Positions 9,001 to 18,992 of a stretch of DNA of 64,000 bases are shown here, piece after piece (positions within the stretch are counted from its first letter, which is position 1; each line of letters begins with the position of its first letter). The stretch lies in contig NZ_WIDL01000007.1 of the NCBI RefSeq assembly GCF_009496535.1, forward strand, positions 62,001-126,000, given 5' to 3'. The notes under the pieces are model-generated. The model had not been told where the DNA came from. It ran no database searches and was given only the letters and a program-made list of their open reading frames with translations. Both the position numbers and the translations under genes were made by a program. The stretch comes from Stenotrophomonas sp. MYb238. Lineage in GTDB: Bacteria > Pseudomonadota > Gammaproteobacteria > Xanthomonadales > Xanthomonadaceae.

Positions 9001-9999
9001 ATGAGCATCGCCGAAGACCTCCGCCCCGCGCTGGGCCTGCCCGCCATCCAGACCCTGGCCGCTCCGGACATGGCCGCCGTCGATGCCCTGATCCGCCATC
9101 GCCTGTCCTCGGACGTGGTGCTGATCAACCAGATCGCCGACCACATCACCTCCGCCGGCGGCAAGCGCCTGCGGCCGATGCTGGTGATGCTGGCCGGTCA
9201 CGCCGCCGGCGGCGCCGGCCCCGAGCACCACCAGCTGGCGGCGATCATCGAGTTCATCCACACCTCCACCCTGCTGCACGACGACGTGGTGGACGAGTCG
9301 GACCTGCGCCGCGGGCGCAGCACCGCCAACGCGCTGTGGGGCAACGCGCCCAGCGTGCTGGTCGGCGATTTCCTGTATTCGCGCAGCTTCCAGCTGATGG
9401 TCGAACTGGACCGCATGCCGGTGATGCGCATCCTGGCCGACACCACCAACCGCATCGCCGAAGGCGAGGTGCTGCAGCTGCTGCACGTCCACAACCCGGA
9501 CACCGACGAGGCCGCCTACCTGCGCGTGATCGAGCGCAAGACCGCGGTGCTGTTCGCCGCCGGCACCCGCCTGGGCGCGCTGGCCAGCGGCGCCGGCGAG
9601 GCCGTGCAGCAGCAGCTGTACGACTACGGCATGGCCCTGGGCTATGCGTTCCAGATCGCCGACGACGTGCTGGACTACTCGGCCAACGCCGAGGAGCTGG
9701 GCAAGAACCTGGGCGACGACCTGGCCGAGGGCAAGGCCACGCTGCCGCTGATCCACGCGATGGCGCACTCGGATGCCGCCGTGCGCGGGCGCCTGCGCGA
9801 AATCGTGCAGGACGGCGATGCCGAGGCGATGCCCGAAGTGCTGGCCGCGATCCGCGCGACCGGCGGCCTGGAATACAGCCGCCAGCGCGCGGTGGAATAC
9901 GCCGATGCTGCCGAGCGCGCGCTCGACGGCCTGCCCGAAAGCGACGCGGTCGCCGCCCTGCGCGGCCTGGCCCGCTACGCAGTCGAACGCAGCCACTGA
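9001..9999 (+). CDS. ispB: Octaprenyl diphosphate synthase
   Basis: Condenses isopentenyl diphosphate onto farnesyl diphosphate to make the C40 side chain of ubiquinone; soluble, cytoplasmic. The 332 residues match the usual length for all-trans polyprenyl synthases. Both aspartate-rich motifs are present: DDVVD at 94-98 and DDVLD at 221-225, plus GGKRLRP near 53-59 for IPP binding. The ATG directly follows a TATAAT promoter, and the gene is monocistronic, with a REP doublet immediately after its stop. Chain length (C40 versus others) is inferred from the IspB-like sequence and from the taxon. Confidence 0.95.
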   Translation: MSIAEDLRPALGLPAIQTLAAPDMAAVDALIRHRLSSDVVLINQIADHITSAGGKRLRPMLVMLAGHAAGGAGPEHHQLAAIIEFIHTSTLLHDDVVDESDLRRGRSTANALWGNAPSVLVGDFLYSRSFQLMVELDRMPVMRILADTTNRIAEGEVLQLLHVHNPDTDEAAYLRVIERKTAVLFAAGTRLGALASGAGEAVQQQLYDYGMALGYAFQIADDVLDYSANAEELGKNLGDDLAEGKATLPLIHAMAHSDAAVRGRLREIVQDGDAEAMPEVLAAIRATGGLEYSRQRAVEYADAAERALDGLPESDAVAALRGLARYAVERSH

Positions 10000-10009
10000 C
10001 CCCGCTTCC

Positions 10010-10106
10010 GTAGGAGCGGCTTCAGCCGCGAAGAGGCTTTCCCCGGATACTTCCCGAGAGCCGGGTTTTGTCGAGAAAGCCCCTTCGCGGCTGAAGCCGC
10101 TCCTAC
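10010..10106. repeat. REP doublet, GGCTTCAGCC arm type
   Basis: GTAGGAGCGGCTTCAGCCGC and its reverse complement flank about 55 bp. The inner arm reads GGCTTCAGCC, where the 6-7 kb array has GACTTCAGTC, so the base pair changed on both sides. It lies 11 bp after ispB and 27 bp before the HhH gene. Confidence 0.9.
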
Positions 10107-10132
10107 GGGAACTCCCACGGGAAGCATCGATC

Positions 10133-10381
10133 ATGTCCAATGGCTTCAGCGACGACGAGCGTGCGGTACTGCTGGCGGTGAAAGGCGTCGGCGCCACTGT
10201 GGTCGCCCGGCTGGAACAACTGGGCTTCGCCTCGCTGGCGCAGCTGGCCGGCGCCGAGGCGGCGGATATCGTCAGCCAGGCCTCGGCGATGCTCGGCAGC
10301 AGCTGCTGGCGCAACAGCCCGCAGGCGCGCGCCGCGATCGAAGGCGCGATAGAAGCCGCCCGCCGCCACGCCTGCCGGTAA
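10133..10381 (+). CDS. Small helix-hairpin-helix protein
   Basis: 82 residues from an ATG just downstream of the REP doublet. The sequence LLAVKGVGATVVARLEQLGF is a helix-hairpin-helix core (GVGATVV), followed by an acidic-basic helix and a Trp/Cys-containing segment (SSCWRNSP). Such domains usually bind DNA without sequence preference. Similar short proteins are conserved in gammaproteobacteria without an assigned role. It may be cotranscribed with ispB through the REP element. Existence as a gene is likely from its recognisable fold; the function is unknown. Confidence 0.75.
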   Translation: MSNGFSDDERAVLLAVKGVGATVVARLEQLGFASLAQLAGAEAADIVSQASAMLGSSCWRNSPQARAAIEGAIEAARRHACR

Positions 10382-10557
10382 GAGCGCCATCGGTCGCAAC
10401 GGCAAAAGCCTGCCAGCGCCCCGTCGGCGCAGGCTCAACCTTTCGCCATGAGGCCTGTCTCCTGCCGGTAGAGGAATCGGGATGGGGGATAACGATCCGC
10501 CGATGCCCAAGGCATCACGGACGCCGCTCTCCGGCACCGGGCTTTGCAGGTCAGCTC

Positions 10558-10590
10558 GCTCCTAACCCGCTCCTAACCCGCTCCTAACCC
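10558..10590. repeat. Three perfect tandem copies of an 11-bp unit
   Basis: GCTCCTAACCC is repeated exactly at 10558, 10569 and 10580, right before the AraC-type stop codon. GCTCCTA matches the outer arm of the local REP elements, so this may be a slippage product of a decayed REP. The rest of the gap 10382-10593 holds no recognisable gene. Confidence 0.8.
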
Positions 10591-10593
10591 ACT

Positions 10594-11598
10594 TCACCCC
10601 ATCTGCCGCATCACCTGCCCGGGCGTGATCCCGAACCGCCGCTTGAAGGCCGTGCAGAAATTCGCGCTGCTGGTATAGCCGGCATGCTGCGCCACCCACG
10701 CGAGGCTGTCCCTGCCCCGCAGCAACCGCTCGTGGGCCTGCTGCAACCTGCGCTCGCGCAGGTAGGCCACCACCGTGATGCCGAAGGTGGCGCGGAACGC
10801 CTGCTGCAACGAGGTCGGATTGCTGCCGACGTGACGCGCCATGCGCTGCAGGCTCCAGCCATCGGCTTGCCCGCTGTCGAGCAGGGCGCGCAGGGCCTGC
10901 AGGCGCCGCCGCTGGCCCGGGCCGGGAGCGGCCGCGGCCGGTGCCTCGCCGGCAATGACCGAACATGCCTCGGTCACGATGTCCAGGCAGCGCGCCTCGC
11001 GGTGCATGTCCAGCAGGCAGGGCAGCAGCGGCGGCGGGCGCAGGATGGCCTCGGCGGCGGACAGCGCATGGGCGCTGGGCGTCCACGGCGTCGTGGCCAT
11101 GTGCTCGCGCAGGAAACGCTGCAGCGCCTTGCCCGCGTCGGCGGACAGCAGGCCGCTGGACGCTATCCACTCCGGCTTGAGCGTGATGACCACCTTGCGC
11201 TCGGCCCTGCCCGCCTGCCAGCGGCGGCGGAATCGGTCCGGCTCGGCGAAATTCACCAGCGCCCCGGCGTTGCCGCCGCGCGGCCGCCCGGCATCGTCGC
11301 AGGGGCCCAGGCGGAAACGGTGGCTGCCATAGCCCAGTTCGCTGGCGCCATCGACCAGCAACGCGATCTTGATCCCCGGCCAGTTCTCCGCCTCGGTCTC
11401 CAGGGTCTGCAGGTCGTGCGCCTCGGTGCAATGCAGTACCAGGCCGTTGCGCAGTTCGCGGGTGCGCATGCGCCCGGCCAGCAGCGGCAGGTCGTCCTCG
11501 GGCTCGCGGCTGAACAGGTAGCCGCTGCCGAGCAGGTCCATGCCTGTCAGCAGGTCGTCGCGGCGCACGACGTCGCCTTCGTCCCCATCCCGATCCAT
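10594..11598 (-). CDS. AraC-family regulator, PchR-like, of the iron-uptake module
   Basis: Probable siderophore-responsive activator of the divergent receptor gene. 334 residues from MDRDGDEGD; a start 39 bp further out is also open. The N-terminal ~220 residues are a ligand-sensing domain without clear motifs. The last ~100 residues hold two helix-turn-helix units (SLQRMARHVGSNPTSLQQAF and LAWVAQHAGYTSSANFCTAF) ending FGITPGQVMR, the AraC signature. It lies back to back with a CirA-type receptor, with a Fur-like box between them, as for pchR/alcR-type regulators. The fold is certain. The ligand is inferred. Confidence 0.88.
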   Translation of the reverse strand: MDRDGDEGDVVRRDDLLTGMDLLGSGYLFSREPEDDLPLLAGRMRTRELRNGLVLHCTEAHDLQTLETEAENWPGIKIALLVDGASELGYGSHRFRLGPCDDAGRPRGGNAGALVNFAEPDRFRRRWQAGRAERKVVITLKPEWIASSGLLSADAGKALQRFLREHMATTPWTPSAHALSAAEAILRPPPLLPCLLDMHREARCLDIVTEACSVIAGEAPAAAAPGPGQRRRLQALRALLDSGQADGWSLQRMARHVGSNPTSLQQAFRATFGITVVAYLRERRLQQAHERLLRGRDSLAWVAQHAGYTSSANFCTAFKRRFGITPGQVMRQMG

Positions 11599-11676
11599 TG
11601 TCTTGCGCAAAGAATTTCCTGCTTCCGGCAAAACCACCGGTTGCCCGCGGTGGCTAGAGTAGCCGGCCCCGGCACC

Positions 11677-11697
11677 AAATGCGAATCAAAATCATTT
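11677..11697. promoter_or_regulatory. Putative Fur box
   Basis: The sequence from 11677 (AAATGCGAATCAAAATCATT plus one T) is AT-rich in a very GC-rich background and resembles Fur sites with TGCGAATCA halves. It lies 43 bp before the CirA-type receptor start, in the divergent promoter region. Confidence 0.55.
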
Positions 11698-11739
11698 GGA
11701 CATGTCGGAAATTTTCCCGGAAACCAACCGAATCTCCCG

Positions 11740-13713
<1,974 letters not shown>

Positions 13714-13723
13714 CGGCCCGCCC

Positions 13724-15073
13724 ATGTCCCGATCGAACCCACGGCAACCGGCCCGAGTTCGTCCTGCCGGCCGCTGGCTGCTGGCCTTGCTGTCATGCCT
13801 GGGCGCCGCCGGCGCGCTGGCGGCGGACTACCCCGTCGCCAGCGCCGTGCCCGCCGACCCACGGCTGCAGGCACTGCTGGCGACGCCGGAGGACGCGCGC
13901 GCGGCACGCATGCCCCGCTTCTGGGAAGAACTGCGCGACCTCGGCACGCCACTGCGCACGCCGCTGCCCGCCGGCACGACACGCCTGACCTTCCTGTGGC
14001 GCGGGCAGGCCGATACCCACAACGTGCGCCTGTCATGGCCGGCGCAATCGGCCCACCTGCAGGCGTTCACACCGGTGCCCGGTACCGATGCGTGGTTCCT
14101 GGAGCTGGAAGTCCCGGCCGCCACCCGCGCCTCCTACCGCATCGCCCCCAACGTACCGGCCGGCGACCGGAGCCTGATGCGGCAGGCGCTGCTCGACAAC
14201 GCGCAGGCCGACCCGCTGAACCCACTGCGCTGGCAGCATGCCTCGCACGAAGGCAAGCCCGAGATCGATTCCCTGCTGGAACTGCCCGACGCGCCAGTAC
14301 AGCGCTGGAGCAGTGGCCCGCCGGCCACGCCGGCAGGCCGCATCGAACAGCACTGGATCGAAAGCCAGCGCCTGCACAACCGCCGCCGCCTCGATGTCTA
14401 CCTGCCGCCCGGCCATTCCCGCGGACGCAGTTACCCGTTGCTGCTGGTGTTCGATGGCGGCGCCTACCTGCACGAAGCCTCGCTGCCGGCCACGCTGGAC
14501 CGCCTGATCGCCGCCGGCGCCATCCCGCCGCTGGTGGCGGTGCTGGTCGACAATCCCTCGGCCGAAACCCGCTCGCGCGAGCTGCCCTGCAACCCCGTGT
14601 TCGCCGACTTCATGGCCGATGAACTGTTGACCTGGCTGCACCGGCGTTGGTCCTTGAGCACGGACCCGCGGCAGGTGGTGCTTGCCGGCAGCAGCTACGG
14701 CGGCCTGGCCGCCGCCTGCACCGCCTGGCGACACCCGAAGGAATTCGGCCGCGTGCTGGCGCAATCCGGTTCGTTCTGGTGGGGACCGAACGCCTTCGAC
14801 CCGGACCCGGCGAAGAACGACGGCGGCTGGCTGGCACGGCAATTCGCGCACTCCCCGCGCAGCGAACTGGCCTTCCACCTCCAGGCAGGCGTGCTGGAAA
14901 CCCGCCTGCCCGGCGACGCGACCGACGGCATCCTCGAATCCACCCGCACGCTGGCGCGCACGCTGCGGGCGCGCGGCTACCGCGTGCAGCTGGACGAATA
15001 CGCCGGCGGCCACGACTTCGCCATCTGGCGCGAGGGCATCGCCGAGGGCCTGATCGACCTGCTCGGCGACTGA
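13724..15073 (+). CDS. Exported Fes-like siderophore esterase
   Basis: Predicted hydrolysis of a ferric tri-catechol ester to release iron. 449 residues: signal-type segment WLLALLSCLGAAGALAA, an N-terminal enterochelin-esterase domain (about 40-170), then an alpha/beta hydrolase. The nucleophile is S324 in AGSSYGG and the catalytic His is H429 in AGGHDF. E. coli Fes is cytoplasmic, whereas this protein carries an export signal, as do periplasmic relatives such as Pseudomonas PfeE. It is coupled to the receptor gene (10 bp gap), so iron would be released before crossing the inner membrane. The exact siderophore is unknown. Confidence 0.88.
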   Translation: MSRSNPRQPARVRPAGRWLLALLSCLGAAGALAADYPVASAVPADPRLQALLATPEDARAARMPRFWEELRDLGTPLRTPLPAGTTRLTFLWRGQADTHNVRLSWPAQSAHLQAFTPVPGTDAWFLELEVPAATRASYRIAPNVPAGDRSLMRQALLDNAQADPLNPLRWQHASHEGKPEIDSLLELPDAPVQRWSSGPPATPAGRIEQHWIESQRLHNRRRLDVYLPPGHSRGRSYPLLLVFDGGAYLHEASLPATLDRLIAAGAIPPLVAVLVDNPSAETRSRELPCNPVFADFMADELLTWLHRRWSLSTDPRQVVLAGSSYGGLAAACTAWRHPKEFGRVLAQSGSFWWGPNAFDPDPAKNDGGWLARQFAHSPRSELAFHLQAGVLETRLPGDATDGILESTRTLARTLRARGYRVQLDEYAGGHDFAIWREGIAEGLIDLLGD

Positions 15074-15078
15074 GCCGC

Positions 15079-15876
15079 TCAATCGCCGAGGCGTTCTTCC
15101 AGGAAGTTGCCCAGCATCTTCCACGCCCGCTTCGCCGCACGCGGGTCGTACACGCAGCCCGGCGGGCTGTTGGCGTCGGATTCGGCGAAGCAGTGCACCG
15201 CGCCGCTGAAATTGACGAACTGCCAGTCGGCGCCGGCCGCGTCCATTTCCCTGCCGAAACCGGCAATGTCCGCGGCCGTCACGCCCTGGTCGGCGGCGCC
15301 GTTGAGCACCAGCATCGGCACCTTGCCGCTGTGCGCGGCGGCCGGCGCCGGCGACGCCAGCCCGCCGTGCAGGCTCACCACGCCGGCCAGCGGCATGCCC
15401 GCGCGCGCCATTTCCAGCACCGTGCTGCCCCCGAAGCAGAAGCCGACCGCGGCGATGCGCGAGGCGTCCAGCGGCGCCTTGCCGGCCTGCGCCTTCAGTG
15501 CTTCCAGCGCCGCCTGGGCGCGGGCGCGCAGGCGGGCGCGGTCCTTGAGCAGCGGCTGCGCCGCGGCGGCGGCCTCGGTGTTGTCCTTCGGCCGCACGCT
15601 GCTGCCATAGACATCGGCCACCAGCACCACGTAGTCGTCGCCGGCGATGCGCCCGGCCTTCTCGATCGCCGAAGCATTCACGCCACGCCAGTTCGGCACC
15701 ATCACCACGCCCGGGCGCCGCGCATCGCCCTTGTCGTCATAGACCAGCACGCCGCTGTAGCGGGTGCCGTCCAGCTGCCATTCCACCGGCCGCTGCTGCA
15801 TCTTCGCCAGCGCCGGCATCGCCGCCGACGCGCACACCACCAGTAACGCCACCTGCCACTGCCGAACGGTTCGCAT
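15079..15876 (-). CDS. Exported dienelactone hydrolase family protein
   Basis: Alpha/beta hydrolase of 265 residues with a signal peptide (QVALLVVCASAAMPALA). The nucleophile is C147 in VGFCFGG, the cysteine elbow typical of dienelactone hydrolases, and the catalytic His lies in GAVHCFAE. The ATG at 15876 is chosen because it starts the signal peptide; the frame stays open further upstream. It is convergent with the esterase gene, with stops 5 bp apart. An exported DLH is unlikely to be in chlorocatechol breakdown; the substrate is unknown. Family call firm, function general only. Confidence 0.85.
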   Translation of the reverse strand: MRTVRQWQVALLVVCASAAMPALAKMQQRPVEWQLDGTRYSGVLVYDDKGDARRPGVVMVPNWRGVNASAIEKAGRIAGDDYVVLVADVYGSSVRPKDNTEAAAAAQPLLKDRARLRARAQAALEALKAQAGKAPLDASRIAAVGFCFGGSTVLEMARAGMPLAGVVSLHGGLASPAPAAAHSGKVPMLVLNGAADQGVTAADIAGFGREMDAAGADWQFVNFSGAVHCFAESDANSPPGCVYDPRAAKRAWKMLGNFLEERLGD

Positions 15877-15965
15877 GGGGCCACTCCGGTTGGGGAATGC
15901 CGCGAGTCTATGCCTCATGCGGCATGAAGGGGACAGCGCTGCGGAGACTTCTCCAGGAATGCCCC

Positions 15966-16063
15966 GCCGGGCGATGCCCGGCGCTATAACCCCTGCGGCC
16001 TCTGTAGAGCGGGGCAACGCCCCGCTGGAGCTTTACCGGAACGCCCGCCGGGCGCTGCCCGGC
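15966..16063. repeat. Cluster of three SMAG-like GC stem-loops
   Basis: Three hairpins in 100 bp: GCCGGGC-GAT-GCCCGGC (15966-15982), AGCGGGGC-AAC-GCCCCGCT (16008-16026) and GCCGGGC-GCT-GCCCGGC (16047-16063). TGTAGAG precedes the second and CTACAG follows the third, like the GTAG-tagged elements of Stenotrophomonas. Together with flanks they fill the 295-bp gap between the hydrolase and murD2. The next genes read away from or into it, so it could end the murL-murD2 transcript. Confidence 0.75.
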
Positions 16064-16171
16064 GCTACAGAGCCTGCACTCCCCGGCAACCGTGCGTACC
16101 GGGGATCGCCGCACCTGCGGCTTGTGGCGCAGACATGGCAGGGGTTCGGGATGCCGCCCCGGCCGGTGCCA

Positions 16172-17578
16172 TCAGGCGATGCCCAATCCCGGGATCGCGC
16201 TGATGCTGTCCGGATCGAACCCGGCCAACGCAGCGAAATGGCGGCCACGCGCCACGTAGTCGCGGTAGGCGCCGAAGCTGGGCGCGCCCGGCGACAGCAG
16301 CACCACCCCGCCCTGCGCGCCCAGCGCGGCGCGCGCCAGCGCGACCGCATGCGGCAGGTCGCCGGCGGCATGCAGGTCGAACCGGCCTTCTTCGGCCAGC
16401 GGCTGCAGCAGGGCGTGGATGCGCGGGCCGTTGCTGCCCATGGTGACGATTTCCACCGGCGCGTCGCCGCGCATGTGTTCGGCGAAGTCGTGCCAGTCCA
16501 GGCCGCGGTCGTGGCCGCCGACCAGCAGCGCGATGCGCTGCCCGGCGAAGCAGTCCAGCGCCGCCAGCGAGGCGTGCGGCGTGGTGCTGATCGAATCGTT
16601 GACCCAGCGCAGGCCGTCGCGCTCGCCCAGCAGCTGCAGGCGGTTGGGCAGCGGGCGGAAGCTGCGCACCGCCGGCGCCAGCGCCACCGCGTCCAGCCCC
16701 AGCGCCTCCAGCGCCGCCAGCACCGCGCACAGGTTGCCGCGGTTATGCCGGCCCGGCAGAGGCGTATCCGAGGTGTCGAATACCGGCTGCGCGCCGCGGT
16801 GCACCACCTCGCCGACCATGTGCCAGCCCTCGGGCTGGTTGAACCACACGACCTGGCTGTGCGGCAGCCGCAACGCGCGCAGATGCGCGTCGGCGGCATT
16901 GAGCACCGCCACGCGCGGATGGCCGCCGGTCACCAGCGACAGCTTGTCATCGATGTAGCGCTGCTCGCTGCCGTGCCAGTCCAGGTGTTCCGGGAAGATG
17001 TTCAGCACGATGGCCACGTCCGGCCGCGCGCCGCTGCGCGCGACTTCGCCGGTCTGGTAGCTGGACAGCTCCACCGCCCAGTATTCCGGCGCCGGTTGCG
17101 GGTCCAGGACTTCCAGCAGCGGCAGGCCGATGTTGCCGGCCAGCCCGGTACGGTGCCCGGCCGCGCGCAGCAGGTGCGCCAGCAGCGAGGTGGTGGTGCT
17201 CTTGCCCTTGGTGCCGGTCACGCACACCGTGTCGGGCAGCATGCCGTCGGCGCGCGCGTGCTCGCCGAACCACAGCGAGGTGCCGCCGATGAACTGCGTG
17301 CCGCACGCGGTGGCAGCCAATGCCTCGGGCTTGTACGGGCTGATGCCCGGCGATTTCACCACCACGTCGAAACGCGACAAGGCGGCGCCGGTCGCGTCGG
17401 TTTCCACCTGCAGCGCACCGCCGCTCTCGGCGCGCGCGCCTTCGGCTTCGGCCTCGGGGCAGAACAGCGTCAGCGGCAGGCCCGGCAGGCGCTCGCGCAG
17501 CGCGTGGAAGGCGGCGCGGCCTTCGCGGCCCCAGCCCCACAGCGCGACGCGCCTGCCCTCAAGCTGCGAAATCCGCAC
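16172..17578 (-). CDS. murD2: UDP-MurNAc-L-Ala:L-Glu ligase MurD2
   Basis: Adds L-glutamate, instead of the usual D-glutamate, to UDP-MurNAc-L-alanine; cytoplasmic, ATP-dependent. 468 residues from a GTG at RISQLEG. It has the Mur ligase order: N-terminal GWGREG nucleotide-sugar domain, central ATP loop TGTKGKST at about 121-128, then the ligase C-domain with [13 protein letters not shown]. The GTG start overlaps the murL stop by 20 bp; an ATG 39 bp upstream is an alternative. Pairing with murL separates it from canonical MurD, and this pair is established in Xanthomonas oryzae. A canonical murD should exist elsewhere or be missing. Confidence 0.9.
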   Translation of the reverse strand: MRISQLEGRRVALWGWGREGRAAFHALRERLPGLPLTLFCPEAEAEGARAESGGALQVETDATGAALSRFDVVVKSPGISPYKPEALAATACGTQFIGGTSLWFGEHARADGMLPDTVCVTGTKGKSTTTSLLAHLLRAAGHRTGLAGNIGLPLLEVLDPQPAPEYWAVELSSYQTGEVARSGARPDVAIVLNIFPEHLDWHGSEQRYIDDKLSLVTGGHPRVAVLNAADAHLRALRLPHSQVVWFNQPEGWHMVGEVVHRGAQPVFDTSDTPLPGRHNRGNLCAVLAALEALGLDAVALAPAVRSFRPLPNRLQLLGERDGLRWVNDSISTTPHASLAALDCFAGQRIALLVGGHDRGLDWHDFAEHMRGDAPVEIVTMGSNGPRIHALLQPLAEEGRFDLHAAGDLPHAVALARAALGAQGGVVLLSPGAPSFGAYRDYVARGRHFAALAGFDPDSISAIPGLGIA

Positions 17579-18911
17579 GCAGGCGCTCCCACAGGGCGGC
17601 CGGGATGCGGTGCTCACCGTCGATCACCAGCAGCGGGTCGATCTTCAGCTCGTCGGTCGCCAGCGTCGGCTGGATCAGGCTGGCGAACCGCTTGACCAGC
17701 GCGTCCTCCTTCCACTCCGGGCGCGCGGCCAGCGTGGCCATCGCCGCGCGCGATTCCCTGCCCTCGCCCACGCACTCGAACGGCTTGTGGTCCTGGAATT
17801 CCAGCAGCGCGTCGAAACCACCGGCCTGGTCGCCGTCGTCGAGCAGGTTACGGCCGAAGATGCGCACCAGCCGGGTCTTGGGCATGAACGGCGCCAGCGC
17901 CAGGAACACGAAATGGCACTTCGGGCAGACGCCGCACCAGCGGTTCACCGGGCGCTCGCCGAGGATGTGGAAGTTGCGGTTGCAGCTGGAGAAATGCGCG
18001 TCGTAGTAATCGGTCCTGGCGAACTGCCGCGCCACCGCCAGCTCGGACAGCGGGCGCAGCAGCGAGTAGTAGTGCAGGTCGGCGGCGATATGCCGCTGCA
18101 CGTGTTCGCCGAACGCCTTCTCGAACGCCCAGCCCTTGGACCACTGGTGGTTGACCTCGCCGGTACCGGCGATCTGGCTGCCGTAGCTGGCCGAACGCTC
18201 GTTGGAGAACACCACCTGGTCCACGCCCTGCACCAGCGCGGCCAGCACCATGATCGCCGAGTTCACCGCGGTCACCGGGATGTGGCCGTTCCACGCGCCC
18301 TGCCGGTTCAGTTCGAACAGCTCCGGCGCCAGCGTGCGGCCGATGTTGAGCATCGGCAGGCCGGTGCGCTCGGCGCAGGCGCGGATCAGCTGCGAGCCGC
18401 CGATCCAGGTGACGGTCTCGGCAACGCCGGCGTGGCGCAGCGCTTCGATGCTGACCAGCGAGTCCTTGCCGCCGCCGATGGCGACCAGCGCGTGTTCGCG
18501 CAGGCCCAGCGGTTGCGCCGGCTCGGCCTGCGCGTCCGCCGGCAGCCTGAAGCGGCCGCGCAGGTTCAGGCCGTTGCGGTAGGCGAATTCGCCCAGGCCG
18601 TTGAGGTAGACCATTTCCACCAGCGCCGCGGTATCGGCGTCGATGGCGTAACTGTCGATGGACACCTGCGCCGGCACCGCCGCCTTGTAGTAGCTCACGC
18701 CGGCGATCAGGTGCAGCAGGCGCAGGGCGCGCTGCACCGCCGCCGCGCGTTCGCCGTCCAGCTGGAACGGCGCGCCCGGCACGGTCACGGTTTCGGTCAT
18801 CTCCGGGCCGTCGTCGAAGGCGTACACCAGCCGCGCCACGCCGGTATCCGCGGCGAAATCGCAGCGGACGAAACGGAAGCGGGAAACCTGGTCTTTGTCG
18901 AAAGCTGTCAT
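17559..18911 (-). CDS. murL: UDP-MurNAc-L-Ala-L-Glu epimerase MurL
   Basis: Epimerises the terminal L-Glu of UDP-MurNAc-L-Ala-L-Glu to D-Glu, using ATP for activation, which replaces glutamate racemase in supplying D-Glu to peptidoglycan. 450 residues. A P-loop-like pyrophosphatase motif GGGKDS sits at 146-151, and a cysteine cluster CGVCPKCH lies near residue 320. The gene overlaps murD2, so the two products are probably made together. lysAC lies 81 bp upstream on the same strand. Identification rests on the motif, length and the murD2 partner. MurL is known from Xanthomonadaceae and some actinomycetes. Confidence 0.9.
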   Translation of the reverse strand: MTAFDKDQVSRFRFVRCDFAADTGVARLVYAFDDGPEMTETVTVPGAPFQLDGERAAAVQRALRLLHLIAGVSYYKAAVPAQVSIDSYAIDADTAALVEMVYLNGLGEFAYRNGLNLRGRFRLPADAQAEPAQPLGLREHALVAIGGGKDSLVSIEALRHAGVAETVTWIGGSQLIRACAERTGLPMLNIGRTLAPELFELNRQGAWNGHIPVTAVNSAIMVLAALVQGVDQVVFSNERSASYGSQIAGTGEVNHQWSKGWAFEKAFGEHVQRHIAADLHYYSLLRPLSELAVARQFARTDYYDAHFSSCNRNFHILGERPVNRWCGVCPKCHFVFLALAPFMPKTRLVRIFGRNLLDDGDQAGGFDALLEFQDHKPFECVGEGRESRAAMATLAARPEWKEDALVKRFASLIQPTLATDELKIDPLLVIDGEHRIPAALWERLRADFAA

Positions 18912-18992
18912 GGCGTATCCGGAATCAAGCGGGGCGCCGCGTGCGGTGGCGGGCTGGCGCGGCAGAATGAAGGGGCATGCGGGGTACGGACA

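Noticed and set aside
10684-11739. N-terminal extension of the CirA-type receptor frame
   Set aside because: It runs antisense to the AraC gene, and the signal peptide begins at 11740.
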